Positions 46,160 to 57,529 of a DNA stretch of 64,000 nt are shown here, in pieces. The notes under the pieces were generated by a model that made no database searches, was not told the origin of the DNA, and saw only the letters and a program-made list of their open reading frames with translations. The position numbers and the translations under genes were made by a program. The stretch covers positions 35,779-99,778 of the forward strand of contig VZRR01009804.1 of assembly GCA_013398015.1 (NCBI GenBank), in the 5' to 3' direction. This DNA comes from Oreocharis arfaki (lineage: Eukaryota; Chordata; Aves; Passeriformes; Paramythiidae). Within the stretch, counting starts at the first letter, position 1. Every line of letters begins with the position of its first letter.

Positions 46160-46600
46160 CTCACCACCGCAGGGTCACCAGCGGCGCGGGGACACGGCCA
46201 GTCCCGACCTGGTGGGAGCCAGGCTGCCCTCGCGGGGGGGACACTGCGAGCCGGGACATCGCGGAGCCCTGCGGGTCTTACCAGAGCCCCCCTAATTGCA
46301 GCGGCGTGGGGCGAGCGGCTGCGCGGGGCTGCGGGCCCTGCGCCGGTGCAGCAGTGCCACCTCCCGTCCACGCCGCGGGGACAGCCCCGGGCTCGCCCAC
46401 CCGCGCAACCCCTCTGCGAGTGTCCCCCCAGGGCTCTGCGTCCCTGCACCGCTGCCGGGGGTCCGCTGTGCCCGGGACATCCCCTCCAGCACGGGGGGCG
46501 GCCCGCACCCGCTCCCTGCGGGGTTTGGTGGCCGGTGCTGCTGCCCGCGGAAAGGGGACACTGCCACGCGGCTCCCCACTAGCAGGAGAAACTGGAGAAA
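46160..46600. promoter_or_regulatory. CpG-rich stretch, possible CpG island
   Basis: CpG density is high, with words such as CGGCGCGGGGACACGG, CGCGGGGGGG, GCGGCGTGGGGCGAGCGGCT and CACGCCGCGG. No core promoter word, donor or recognisable coding sequence stands out. Confidence 0.4.
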
Positions 46601-48124
46601 AATAAACACTTCGTCGAAAACAAAGGGAAAAACCAGCAGCGTGACCTATAAACATCTGCTCCTGTTCCCTCCAGTTATTGCAGAGAGAGAAGCCAGAGAT
46701 ATTTCAGGCTGCTCGTACATCTGGGAAGGGGTTTGGGGTTTGCTTGCTTCCCCCACCCCCCGTCACCCTCCAGGCTGTAAGAAGCGAAAAGCCCCGCAGA
46801 AAGGATTAGAGTTAAACCTCCCCATCATTATCTCGAGGCAGTGTCCCCAAATGCTCGCCCTGAAGGGGTGTGCCGTGGGGAGACCTGCTGCGGGGGGGTC
46901 TGGAAGGACTCCGAGGCCCTTTCTAGCCCTGGGGAGCCCCGCTGTGGCGAGGGGACAGGCAGAGAGGCACCGCAGGGCTCCTGTCCGGGGCTGAGCCTGC
47001 TCCTGCCCCCATAGCTGCGACCGCAGCCAGCAATAAAGAAATAAACCCTATGTGTTCACGTTTGCTCTGCTGCTGCCCGGGTTCCCACCAGTATGAGCAG
47101 CTCTCCGAAGGCAGCCCCCGCGGGAACCCACCCCGCCTCGGGGGAGCAGCCCGGAGTCTCTCCGAGGGCCGCCCGGATGCCCTGGAGTGGTCCTGGATGC
47201 TCAGCCCCGAGTTCCGGGGGAAATGCTCTGGAGAGAAGGTGCTGCAAAGTCCTGCCTTCCCTTCGGCCGGGTGCAAGCGATGCTCTCCGAGGGAGGATGC
47301 AGTGGCCGGATGAAGAAAGGTGCGGAAAAACTGGGAAAGGCATTGAGGAACAAAACCTAACTGGTGAATAGCATCGGGAAATCCCGCTGGGAGCTCGGGA
47401 GAGGAGCGGGAAGCGGTTGGTGTAACCTTGGAGACGGAGACAAGGAGCCCGAAGCGGAGGGAGCGCAGTGCCGGGGCGGGCGGCGGCTGAGCACCGGGAG
47501 GGGAACATCGCAGAGGGGCTCGGGCGGGAGCCCCTTCCCAAAGCTGGACGGAGGGCCCGGGAATGGAGCCCGTGGAGGGCCTGGAGGGGCACAAAGCGGT
47601 TCTGCGGAGAACCCGTGTCAGGGAGGGGGAGCAGGAGGGTGAGGCAGGTGAGACAGCGGGAGAGAAGCGAGGTGGGAGGATAAAGGGAGAGAAGCGGGGA
47701 GGAGGTGGTGGTGCAGGAGCAAGAGAAGAGATCGGATAGGAAACAGGGAAGAGCACGGATAAAAGCTGTACCCAGGCTGCTCCGGCCGCCACGCCACAGC
47801 CAGAACTGTCCGTCTTGTGAGGCGGTGTCGGTCTGCATAAACCCTACCCATCCTCCAGAGGAAGCAACGGCTGCAGTTCCCTTGGGCCGGCTTCTGCTTC
47901 TCTTACCTTCCATCCGCCCTATCCCACTCTCTCTTTGCTCTTTCCCTTTGGCACAAAGCTCTTTGCTCAAACCTCCAGATTCCCTCCTGCCTGGCCCCCA
48001 GCTCGGCATGAGCTGGGCACAGCCACACATCCCTTGCTCTTCCCTGAAGGGAGCAGGAGCCCAGGGAGCCCGGACACTTCCCACCGGCTGGGCAAGGGAC
48101 ACCTCGGGCAACGCAGGGCATCAA

Positions 48125-48265
48125 ACAGCTGCAATTAGCTCTGATCTTAATTACACACAATACTGATGAGCTCATCAATTTAATCTAATTAGTCTGCAGA
48201 GCTCAATTGCCTGTCCCTTTTTCTTAAATAATGCGCTGTATAAGCCTATTATCCCTTTGGATACA
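48125..48265. promoter_or_regulatory. Candidate conserved enhancer
   Basis: GCAATTAGC, CTTAATTACACAC, CATCAATTTAATCTAATTAG, GCTCAATTGCC, CTTAAATAATGCGC and CTATTATCCC. Many TAAT/ATTA cores within 140 bp. Confidence 0.46.
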
Positions 48266-48544
48266 ACCTGTTCACTCCCACCATCCAGCAGCCAGGCACG
48301 CCCGGCCCGGCCACGTGCTGCTGTGGCACCTGTCACTGGCACCTCTGCATCCCCCTGGTCCCCGAGGAGGGGAAGGTGCTTTCCCAAGGGGCTGCATCCC
48401 CACACCGTCCAGGCTCTGGAAACCCCACCAGCTCTGGACAGTGGTTTTCACACCCAGGGATCCCAGCAAGGCCCCGGTGCCTCAGCCTCACCCCTGGAAC
48501 CTGCCCTGGCCCTGTCCCCGAGCAGGGATCAATGAAATCCCCTA

Positions 48545-48850
48545 AAAGCTCATAACTCGGAGGTAATTATAAGAAGCATCAATTACCCAGCGATGCAGGT
48601 TCCATGAATTCAATTAATTTGCATAGCGATCGATTGAGGCAGGGCCCCCGGGGCCCCAGGGAAGGGAGGACATTGTTCTGCACACCATTGATTCCACAAT
48701 GTAAAACCAAAGCGCTCTCCCCTCATTCAGAGCTGCTCATTCAGCCATATTAACTTTCAGATCATTTATTTTTGTATGTCTTTCAACTCTGTTTGTTGCT
48801 ATCACACAAATGCAGAGTATTACATTGTAGAGAATAATTGAATCAATACA
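48545..48850. promoter_or_regulatory. Candidate conserved enhancer with octamer site
   Basis: GGTAATTATAAG, CATCAATTACCC, TTCAATTAATTTGCATAGCG with an octamer ATTTGCAT at 48617-48624, CGATCGATTG, then from 48665 CCATTGATTCC, CATATTAACTTTC, CATTTATTTTTGTATG, GTATTACATTGTAG and AATAATTGAATC. Confidence 0.47.
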
Positions 48851-49789
48851 GTCATGGTGCTCTGGGTCTCCCAGGCCCGCAGGAGCGCGGGAGCTGGCGG
48901 GAGCCCGCACGCAGCCGGGGAGGGCTTGTTTTAACCTTTCCAGTTATTAAAACGCCCGTCTGGCTCTGGATTAACTTTCTGCACCGCGTGGTTGTTATTG
49001 TTTTGCAGGGACGGGAGCGGGAGATGCTGGCACCGGGAGGAATCCGCGGAGAGGCCGCTCCCGCTCCCCGAGCGTCCCGAGGCTCCATGTCGGGGTGCAG
49101 ACCCAGCCAAGCCCTCCTTCCCCTCGCCGTCCTTCTCCGTTGCAGGCGGCCACACGCAAATAAGGGCCTGGGAGAGAGGAAGAAGCCCCTTGAAATGAAA
49201 AGCCACTGCATAAAGGAAGAATCCTTCAGATTGAAATGGCTCTGAAAAGAGACGGGTTTTAATTCCGCCTCCCCTCCCACTGGGATATTAGACAGCTAAA
49301 TAGCAGCGCGCCTGTTTCCTTCAGATAACCGGCTCCCAATGAGCACCGTAATTGTCCCCGGCCCCTCTCCGGTGCCGCGCGGAGCAGGTCATTTACCGCC
49401 CGGCACACGCAGCTAAACACAAATCCATTTTCCAAGGGAAATTTTTATTCTTATCTGGGCTCTGCAAGAGGGTCGCACGCGGCCCCTGTTAATTGAAGCT
49501 TTGATGTTTGTTGGAGGAGGCCTCTGATCAGCTCCGCCAAGGGCTGAGCCGCCACCACGCGCCTGCGCCCGCCGCGCCAGGCACTGCCGGGACGGCCACA
49601 CCGGGAAGGGAATCCTGATAAAGAAGGAGGCAGCACGCCCACTCTGCCTCGGTGATGAAGCTGAGATGCCCTAGGGCCACCTGCCCCCAGCCCCGGGCTG
49701 GCGGCCCAGGCACACCCGAGCGTCCGCCCAGGGCGCTTCCCGTGATCCGGTGTCTTCTGAGTGCTCTGGCTCGTTTGCTGCAATACCCT

Positions 49790-49970
49790 CCAGCAAATCA
49801 AGCATCCCCTTCTTGGGATGTTTTCAATCTGTTTTATGTTGATTTTAATTAAAGAATTTGAAACTGAACAAACAGTTCGTAGCAGGTGGCCATACGAGTG
49901 TGAAATAAGCAAACTGTTCTCTCTGCCACAAACCCCACCAGTAAATTCCTTCAAATTAATCCCAGCCTCT
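49790..49970. promoter_or_regulatory. Candidate conserved enhancer with short hairpin
   Basis: A hairpin CATCCC-CTTCTT-GGGATG is followed by GTTTTCAATCTG, GTTGATTTTAATTAAAG, GAACAAACAG, GAAATAAGCAAAC and CAAATTAATCCC. Confidence 0.43.
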
Positions 49971-51464
49971 GAGAGGCTGCCGGCTCTGTCTGAAGCAAGC
50001 CGGGCTCTGCCGTTCTCCAAATATTTGCCTTCATCCCAGTGCCAGGAGCTGGGGAGCAGGGATGGACGGAAACCATGTCCTCGGCAGGGATGCCGTCCGC
50101 CCACCTACACTCCCTGAGGGCAGGAGGGTGGATTTCCCACTGGGAAAATACTGCACCATGGATTTGGGAGTGGCTCCTGGAGCCTGGCTGTGCTCTAACA
50201 CCACCAGCACGAACCCATCCTAATCCTCCTGCTTCTTCAGGGCAGCACATTCTGCCCAAGCGTCCCTGCTCTGCTCCAGGACCATCCTCAGCAGCCAGGA
50301 GCTCCTGCCGTGACCTTGGCGGAACAGAGGGAAGAGCACCTGCCCAGGTAACAGTCTCTGCATGTTGATGGCCCCCAGGGAAGGCAGAGGCGAAGCACAG
50401 ATGCCCACAAGCTTTTCTTCTTGCAAGGCTGTGCCGGAGATAGCGAGGGGAGAGAAAAAGCGAGGGAGAAGAAACGCGCGCACACACACGATCCCCTTCA
50501 TCTCGCACTCCTGCCCTCGCTCAGAAACCTTATCAGCATCTCTGAGAGATCACGTTTTGCCCTCTGGAAATGCCAGCAGAGAGGAGCTGCCAGCTCTGTT
50601 GCTGTCCTGGGTTCCATTTCCTATCCCTGGCCCAGAGGTACCCAGGGTGCAGGGGCACCTCGTGCCATCAAACCATTTGTGTCTCCCTCCCGCTTCCCAC
50701 CTCACCTACTCTTCCCAGTGCTCCAAGCACAGCCAGGGAATGAAGAGATGCCCTGTCCCTCACTGTCCCCCACCCCAGCTTTTGGTCCCAACACCATTTC
50801 AGGGAGGGAGGCAGCTCTCCCCTCACCCCAGCCAAGGAGCCACGGGGCAGGAGGCCACCAGCTCCCCACTCCTTTCCTGGCTCAGACTTGTGCATCAATC
50901 CCTCTTCCCCCTGCAATGCTCAGAGCATGTTTAACATCCCACCTTTCCTGTCTGCCCTCCACGGTGACCCAGAGCTGGGACTCCGGAGCCGCTCTCCCGG
51001 GAGCCCGTGTGCGCCCACGCCAGCCGAGCTACCCGGATAATTACAAGATGTTCCACTTCCCTGGGATTACCGACAGTTTTCCTTCCCTTCCCTTCAATAA
51101 ATATGGATGCACAGCTGCTGCTAAACAGAACCAACAGCAATAAAGAGGGGCAGCCTGCAAGCCGCCACTCCCTCCCTCCATGTGCTCCCAGCGCTGCTGC
51201 TGTCCCGGATTTGGGCGGGTTGGAGGCGAGGGGGTGGACCAGGATTTTTCTCCCCAAATGCCAGGCTCAGGTGTCTGTGAAGATGGAAGAATGCTAACAA
51301 ACACCTGGGGAAGAAGATGGGATTTAACAGAAAATGAGGCAGCACAGCTTCTCCTGCAGCCTCGCCCCAGAGCCTGGAAGGAAGCGTCGAGATTAAAGAG
51401 CTGAACACTTCCCGTGAAGCCACCACGGGAATGCCACATCCCAATGCTTCCTCCCGGCCTTTAA

Positions 51465-51665
51465 AGGAAAGGATATGCTCTGCTCCATTTATTAATCTCC
51501 TAATCACTAAATTAATTTCCATCTCAGTTACAGCACGCTCGGAGTCTATTAGTAAATCCTGGCCTGGCTGCTTGGCAACTTTTGTTGTAAGATTCCTATT
51601 AGATCATGTTTCAAACCGGCGGAGATGGAGCAGTTATTATCTTAATAAGTCCAACATTAAAGGCA
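51465..51665. promoter_or_regulatory. Candidate conserved enhancer
   Basis: CCATTTATTAATCTCC, CTAATCACTAAATTAATTTC, GTCTATTAGTAAATCC, GCTTGGCAAC, CCTATTAGATCATG, GTTATTATCTTAATAAGTCC. AT-rich against GC-rich flanks. Confidence 0.46.
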
Positions 51666-52029
51666 CTGCAGTGGGGATGGGAGCACTCCTGCTGCTCGCA
51701 GCCCTGCATCCAGGCACGCACAGCACACCTGGATGGATCCCACTCCTCCCCCCCATGGAGAGCCCACCCCGCACCCCGAGCACCCTGGGGCCGGCTCCGT
51801 GCCCTGTCGTCCCACTGGGGACCAGAGCTGGTCTCCTGCTGGGCTTCCTTCCAGAGTCTGAGGCTGTCATTCCGTGGAGGAACAGCCAGAAATGTTTGCT
51901 CACTCATCTGTGAACTGATTTTTACCCAAGCCGTGGCACAGCCGCTGTAGGGGCAGAAGGGGGCACGGGCAGAGGGGCGCTGGGCAGCACGGGCTGCGGA
52001 GGGGCTCAGGGCCAGCACAGGGGGACACA

Positions 52030-52420
52030 GGCGGCACAGGGGCATGGACAGGCCCCGTGTGCCCCCCGAGCCGGGCAGGAGGCTGTGCCAGCTCCGCGGC
52101 TCACCCGCGCCAGCCGCCCCTCTCCCCCCGCGCCGCCGCGCCGCACGCCGGCTCCTCCGGCTCATTGGCGTGAAATTTAATTTGCAGCAATCAGCTGGAG
52201 GTGAGGCAGGCGCTGAATTAGCTCGGCGTGGTGCTCTCGCCTCCGCCCAGGCCCCCTCCCCGGCGGGCAGGCAGAGGCAGGCGGGCCCCTGCCCGTCCCC
52301 CCAGCCCAGAGCATCCCAACAGGGGTCACCCAGCCGGGGCCGAGCTGGGGACTCGGGATGGGCCGGAGCGGCCGCGCTGCGCCCGCCTGGATCCGCGAGC
52401 GCCGCGGAGGGTGAGTTATG
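52030..52420. promoter_or_regulatory. CpG island with strong plus-strand splice donor
   Basis: The sequence is CpG-rich (GCGCCGCCGCGCCGCACGCC and neighbours). It contains a small AT-rich core near 52155-52200 with AAATTTAATTTGCAGCAATC, and ends with GGAGG|GTGAGT at 52411. A first exon of an unannotated transcript is plausible. No protein was recognised on either strand. Confidence 0.45.
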
Positions 52421-52610
52421 GCGTGGCTGGATGCACACATATTCTGATAAGGAAGAATAATAACTTGTCAAAGATATATATGATATGTGTTTTCTTTCCA
52501 GACAGAATATATATTGGGATAATTCATCAACTGGGCCTGGCACTGGCCAGGAGAGAGAAAGAAGAATAAAAGAAACTCAATAAAAAGAAGTCAAGGCAGA
52601 AAAAGCCCTT
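52421..52610. promoter_or_regulatory. Candidate element directly after a CpG island
   Basis: ATTCTGATAAGGAAG, AATAATAACTTGTC, GATATATATGATATGTG, CAGAATATATATTGGGATAA and CAATAAAAAG. Contiguous with the CpG island at 52030-52420, so could instead be the start of an intron. Confidence 0.38.
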
Positions 52611-52964
52611 GGCACTGAGTGCTGTCTCCCCGCAGGATCCCTCTGCTCTGAGCCATGTCTGGCAGGGACTCCTCGGCTGCTCCACTGGAATCTGGACTGC
52701 ATCCACAGGGATAGTGTGCCATGATCACCACGGTGTGCTGGAGTCAGCCACATCCCGAGCCACACTCTGGCTGTGGAGTAAAATGTGAGTGAGAGAAACT
52801 CCGGTTTGGGCCAGGGAGAAAACAGCAGCCCCAACTCACCCCACTGCTGCCAAACCCTCCCAGTGCATCCCTCCTGGGGAGGAGTGTGGCACAAACACCA
52901 GGACACAGAGGGATGAAGGCTGGCACATCCCAAACCAGCACACCCAGGGAAGATGCAGAAGGGG

Positions 52965-53120
52965 TTTGTAAAGTGATTTGTCAACTGACAAGCAGAAATA
53001 TATTACCAATTTAGGCCTGTGATTTGCCTGCAACTTTTTTATCCTTGAGATGTTGTTGAACAGATTAAAGTGTCGGCTTTGATCCATGCATTTGGATGGA
53101 AACATAAATATTGCTGGCTC
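52965..53120. promoter_or_regulatory. Candidate regulatory island
   Basis: GTAAAGTGATTTGTC, AAATATATTACCAATTTAGG, CAACTTTTTTATCC, CAGATTAAAGTGTC, GCATTTGGATGG and CATAAATATTGC. Confidence 0.4.
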
Positions 53121-53614
53121 TTCTCCTCCCGGCCAGCACCTGCCCTGGGTGAGGGGGCCCAGGGGTGCTGCCCGGCCATGCCCACCCACATCCCACATCC
53201 CTCCATCCCAGCACCAAGGCAACAGCCCCGGGAATTCCGGGAGAGCAGGGCCTGGAATTACCCTGACATTTCATTCAGTCGGAGTTTGGCTGGACCTGGC
53301 AATGTTTTAATGCTGGTGTGGAGCACGGGCTTGGCTGGAGAGTGCAGGGAGGGTTTTGGAAGCACATCCCAGGTGCAGGATGTGCCACTGGGACAGTCCC
53401 ACCCCCGCAGCCACACCAGACACAGCCCTGTGCGGAGCTGTGCCGGCACCAGCCGAGCACCTGCTCCTGGAGCAGTGAGCAGAGATCGCTGTTCTGGGTA
53501 ATTTCCTGATGCACAAATATGCAGCATCATTCCATTTCCAGGCAGGCAAACAAATGAGTCTCTGCTTGCTCCCCTCTCCTGTTTTCCCCTCCTTCCCACC
53601 CTCATTTGATCCCA

Positions 53615-53730
53615 CTCCATGTGGCAACATCAAACGAGCGTTGAATATTTTAGCTCCTGTAAAATATTTATATTATAACGCACGGAAGGAAATCGGTCGC
53701 TTCCAAGCCATGTAAACATATGCCTGGGAA
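53615..53730. promoter_or_regulatory. Candidate regulatory patch
   Basis: GTTGAATATTTTAGC, GTAAAATATTTATATTATAA followed by CGCACGG, and ATGTAAACATATGCC (FOX-like). Confidence 0.35.
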
Positions 53731-54004
53731 CAGCTGGATCCCTGGCAGCGCCGGGAGAGGAAGGGGCTGCACAGCTGTTGCATTCCCAGGTATTTAAAGC
53801 CCTGAGAAGCCGGAGCATCACGTGTGGGGCAGAGCAGGGAGGACCAGGATCTCGGAGCCCAAACCTCTGCCCATGGCTGCCCAACCCTGACCTTAACACT
53901 CACCCCCAGGCAGCTCCTCTGCCCTGTCCTGGAGAAGGGTGAGCAAGGGGGGTGCTCTGAACCCCCAGAGGAGCGAGGGGAGGGCGAGGGCCTGCCCTTT
54001 GCCC

Positions 54005-54325
54005 AGTGACTGGAGATTAATTGAGGCCTGCCATTAAAATGTCACCGAGAAAATTATTAAGTTAAGGTAAACCACTTCCACGCGTCAAAAGCAAAGGCAA
54101 TCAGTCCCAGGCATGTCCCCCTAGGAAATTATGTGGAGTAATTAATCAAAAAGCTAATGAGAAATGTGTTTTCTTTCCCAGCCTAACACCACATCATATT
54201 CTTATTAGCCAAGGTTATTACAATAGTAATCATGCATGCTCCGAGTTCAGATTGGGTTTTTTGCTCCACTGCCACCAATTTAGAAAGCCATTAATGGGAA
54301 AGATAAACCCTGATACACAAACCAG
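54005..54325. promoter_or_regulatory. Candidate conserved enhancer
   Basis: AT-rich over 320 bp with GGAGATTAATTGAGG, AATTATTAAGTTAAGG, the runt-type word AACCACT, GGAGTAATTAATCAAAAAGC, TCTTATTAGCC, and TTACAATAGTAATCATGCAT. Flanks are GC-rich and uninformative. Confidence 0.48.
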
Positions 54326-55104
54326 CCCTTTGTGTTTGTGTGCCCATGGGTGCTCCTCGCCACACGCGACCTGTGCCCGCTGTCACACGCTCCCTGTCAC
54401 CCCCTCCCTGCCCACCACGGTGCCCAAACCAGGGATCCCCTGGTGCCCTGCTCTGCTCTCCCAGCCTTTCCCAGCATGGAAATCAACACCCAAACTCCAG
54501 CTGATGTTCTCACTGCACACAGAGATGGATTAGGGAGACAGGGAACAGTGTTATTTGTGAGCACCCTGTTCCAGCACTGCTCATCCTTTCTCCAAATCTA
54601 TCCTGCTTACTCAAATGCCCGGAAGGACCCGAGTTATCCCATAAATCTGGCTGCAAGCAGGTAATCTGCTGCTACAGTGGGCTCCCCCTGGGCCCAGCTC
54701 AGAGCACAGCCACCTGCCAATCTCAGCAGCCCTAAAATGCACCGTCAGCAGCCAGCGCAGGGAAACCGGCCCTGCTTGATATTCAGCATTAAATAATTCA
54801 GCCCCCACAGAGAGACGGGGGAGAAGAATGAGCCTGACAAAAAATATAAAGATTTCCTACGCCCTGTTAAAAATGCATTGACCTGATCAGCTCACTGGCA
54901 GGATGCTGAGCCACGCCAGAGCTGAGCAGGGAATCCCAGTCTGCAGCGACGGTGGCACAGAGAGGACCTTGGCAGGCCAGTCCCACTCTCGAGAGTGCAG
55001 CAGCACCTTCTCTGCTTTTTGTGTGAGTTTTTCTTGCTAAATCTCTTTTCCTTGCTTGCACACACGTGACACACGGGAGATGTTGCTGCAGGAGGGCCTT
55101 CCCC

Positions 55105-55252
55105 TCACGGAACCACAGAACCATTTAGGTTGGTAAAGACCTCCACAATCATCAGGTGCAACCTTTGAGCGATCACCACGTTGTCAACCAGAGCAGAGCC
55201 CTGAGTGCCACGTCCTGTTGTTCCATGTCCTTGGCCAGGGACATCCCGCACC
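55105..55252 (-). mobile_element. CR1 LINE 3' fragment
   Basis: It contains GAACCATTTAGGTTGGTAAA, GACCTCCACAATCATCAGGT and, further on, GAGTGCCACGTCCTGTTGTT, the classic antisense CR1 3' end. The right boundary is blurred by divergence. Non-coding. Confidence 0.85.
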
Positions 55253-55559
55253 TTCCCTGTGCAGCCCCTGGCAGCTCCCTCGGGGCTCCGTGGGCACCAC
55301 CCAGAGGGTCAGAGCCCCCCACCTGCCCCAAGGGACCCTGCTCTGCCCGGAGCAGCCAGCCCTGAGCTCCCCTGCACCGCTGCCCCTCTGCCTCCCTGCC
55401 TGCCCTGCTGCTGAGGAATCCCCACAGCCTCCCAAGGATGTTTGGCAGCTCCGGCTTTGATGTGTGGATTAATGAGAACTGACACCGCTGGAGCAGAGCC
55501 TTCAGAAGCCCAAAGGCAGGGCCCGGGGCAAGACTGGAGGGGACGAGGCTCTCTGAGCG

Positions 55560-55770
55560 CTCCCTTTGATTGCTCCGTGCTCGGCTTCGCCTCCCGGCAG
55601 CGGGACACGCCGGCGTGGGGCCGGAGCTGCGGCTTTCGGGGGCGGTGACGGGCACGGCCGGGCTGCCCGGGGCTGGGTGCCTTCGGAGGGACGCGTGGCC
55701 GTACCCAGAGCCCCGGCTGGTCCCGCTGGGGCTGGACTCGCACCCCGGCACAGCCACCTGAGCACACGCT
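55560..55770. promoter_or_regulatory. Short CpG-rich stretch
   Basis: About 200 bp with many CpGs (CGCCGGCGTGGGGCCGGAGC, GGACGCGTGGCCGTACCC). Too short to call a promoter with any confidence; it lies about 300 bp right of a CR1 copy. Confidence 0.3.
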
Positions 55771-56754
55771 GGTGTCCCAGCGAGGATGTCCCATGGAAGC
55801 CACCCAAGGCTGCTCCCTCCTCGCTGCCCACCCACGGCACAGGTGAAGGGCACAGGTGCTCACCTGTAGCGCTGGAGATCCACTGTCCAAGAAGAGATGT
55901 GTCGTTCCCACGTCCTCTGCCCAGAATGGGCCTCTCCTCCAGGCTGGGGACCCCACGGGCGGTACTTGAGCAGGGCTGGATGTCCCGACACAGCTCCAGG
56001 AGAGAAAACAACCACATCACCATCCACACACCCCGGAGAGCTGCTGCAATGTAATAAACTCCCTCCTAATCCTCTAACTGAACAACCTCCAGGCATAAAC
56101 CTCGCTGGGATCCCAACAGGAGCACAGCCAGGGGCAAGGAGCTGTTTGTGCTGAGCGGGATGAGGGAGGATGAGGAAGGCTGCGGCTGGAGCTGCAGCCA
56201 GGAGCTCTAATTCCTGCTGCAGTGGGATCCCCGCTGCCAGCATTGCTCCCCAGGGCTCTCCCAGTTCCCCATCGATGTTCTCATCAGAAGGGGGTCCCTC
56301 GGGGGGGTGGGCAGAGCCCCGGATGCTGCAGCGCTCTGAGCTGGGCCCTCTCTGCCTTCAGCCCTTTAGGAAGAAATCCATTAGCTGCTAATTACACACG
56401 GGCCAGAAAGCTGCCGGGTTATTACAGCTCTAAAGCACTCCACAATTATAATCTGGAATTCCTGCTGTGGTGTGTTTACTGGTGGAGCAACACCTGATTT
56501 ACAGCAAGGCACCAACCTGGCACTGGGACCGGAGGTGCCCACAGGCAGAGGGTCCTGCTGCCTCACCCCCAGGAGCAGCTGAGGCCACCAGGGATGTGGC
56601 TGTGGGCATCCCCGGAGCAGCTGAGCCCGTGGGCATCGCTCCTGCCAGCCCTGCAATCCCTGTCCCCACAGCTGATGGGACCAGGCCCCTGCACTGCCAT
56701 CCTCACCTCCTCCACCCCACTGGAGCTGCGGCTGCGGTGTCGGGCGGCCTTGGC

Positions 56755-56865
56755 TGATGAAGTTATAATTCCTGAAGTTCCTCCAAAATGAATATGGATG
56801 CACATCTGCCTCCACTTAGGTGCAACAAATTGGGAGAGATTGTGTTAAATTATGCCGAAACCGTG
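56755..56865. promoter_or_regulatory. Weak candidate regulatory patch
   Basis: GAAGTTATAATTCC, CAAAATGAATATGGATGCAC and GTGTTAAATTATGCC within 110 bp. Confidence 0.3.
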
Positions 56866-57194
56866 TCCACTGCCAGCACCCCGACTATCCCAGGCACGGA
56901 GCGGCCGTGGCCTGGAGCTGCCGGAATCTTCCATGGGCTGGAAGAAAGAAATGCTGCAGAGTTTAAATTCTTCATCAGTTTAGTGCAGTGAGGGTCCTCT
57001 GCAGCCTCCTGCTTCTAGGGAGGACAAGCAGCCGTGGAGGGAGACCCCATTCCACGACAGGGACACGGTGCTGTCCCCAGAGGTGGCTGCAGGGACACTG
57101 GGACACAGGAAACTTCCCACGCCCCCGGTGTGCAGCCGAGCGCGGCTGAACCATGAGCCCCATTACCCAGGGCCTTGCTCTACCCGCCAGATAA

Positions 57195-57420
57195 CGCATC
57201 TAAAACATGTTTATTTCCATCCAGGCTGCTTCTCAATTTGATTATTTATCTCCCGTTTAGCCTCTGACAGATCAAAGGCTCGGCGGAGGGGAAGCGGAGC
57301 CGGGCTGCGCATGAAAATGAGCCTTGATACATAATTAATTAACATAAAACAGTTTCATTAGGAGACGGTGTTACATGGCTGTTTGTCTTAAAAATTTAAG
57401 CTGTGTAAAGAGCACGAGGG
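57195..57420. promoter_or_regulatory. Candidate conserved enhancer
   Basis: CATGTTTATTTCC, CTCAATTTGATTATTTATC, CTGACAGATCAAAGGC (TALE and TCF-like), GATACATAATTAATTAACAT, GTTTCATTAGG and CTTAAAAATTTAAGC, a 14-bp near-palindrome. Confidence 0.44.
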
Positions 57421-57529
57421 AAAGCACACCTCCGTGCCAGCCCCTTTCCTGGAGCTGCCCATCCCAACCTGGCCTGGCTCCCGGGAGGGGCTGGAGCGTG
57501 GCCCCCTCTCCCTGAATTGAGTGCGACGT

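Larger units (their letters stand above)
45271..48124. other. GC-rich block with a purine-rich segment, no gene seen
   Basis: Minus-strand open frames of 351 codons (47056-48111) and 289 codons (46923-47792) are low-complexity Pro/Ser/Leu/Arg-rich and match no family. The plus strand is strikingly purine-rich from about 47300 to 47760, which by itself removes stop codons from the complement and explains the long frames. Confidence 0.55.
49971..54004. other. GC-rich block, no gene seen
   Basis: Apart from islands and the CpG island, no gene. The minus-strand frame at 51611-52543 (310 codons) crosses the CpG island and two AT-rich islands and has no recognisable domain. Confidence 0.55.
54326..57194. 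other. GC-rich block, no gene seen
   Basis: Contains a CR1 copy and a short CpG-rich stretch. Frames at 55173-55853 and 55309-55956 (minus) are stop-poor GC-rich sequence without domains. A minor AT patch lies at 56380-56470. Confidence 0.55.

Noticed and set aside
47056..48111. 351-codon open frame on the minus strand
   Set aside because: Low-complexity Ser/Pro/Leu/Arg composition, no domain, overlaps another long frame (46923-47792) in a different phase, and the purine-rich plus strand removes stops by itself.
51611..52543. 310-codon minus-strand frame across the CpG island
   Set aside because: Mixed composition spanning regulatory-type islands, no recognised domain.
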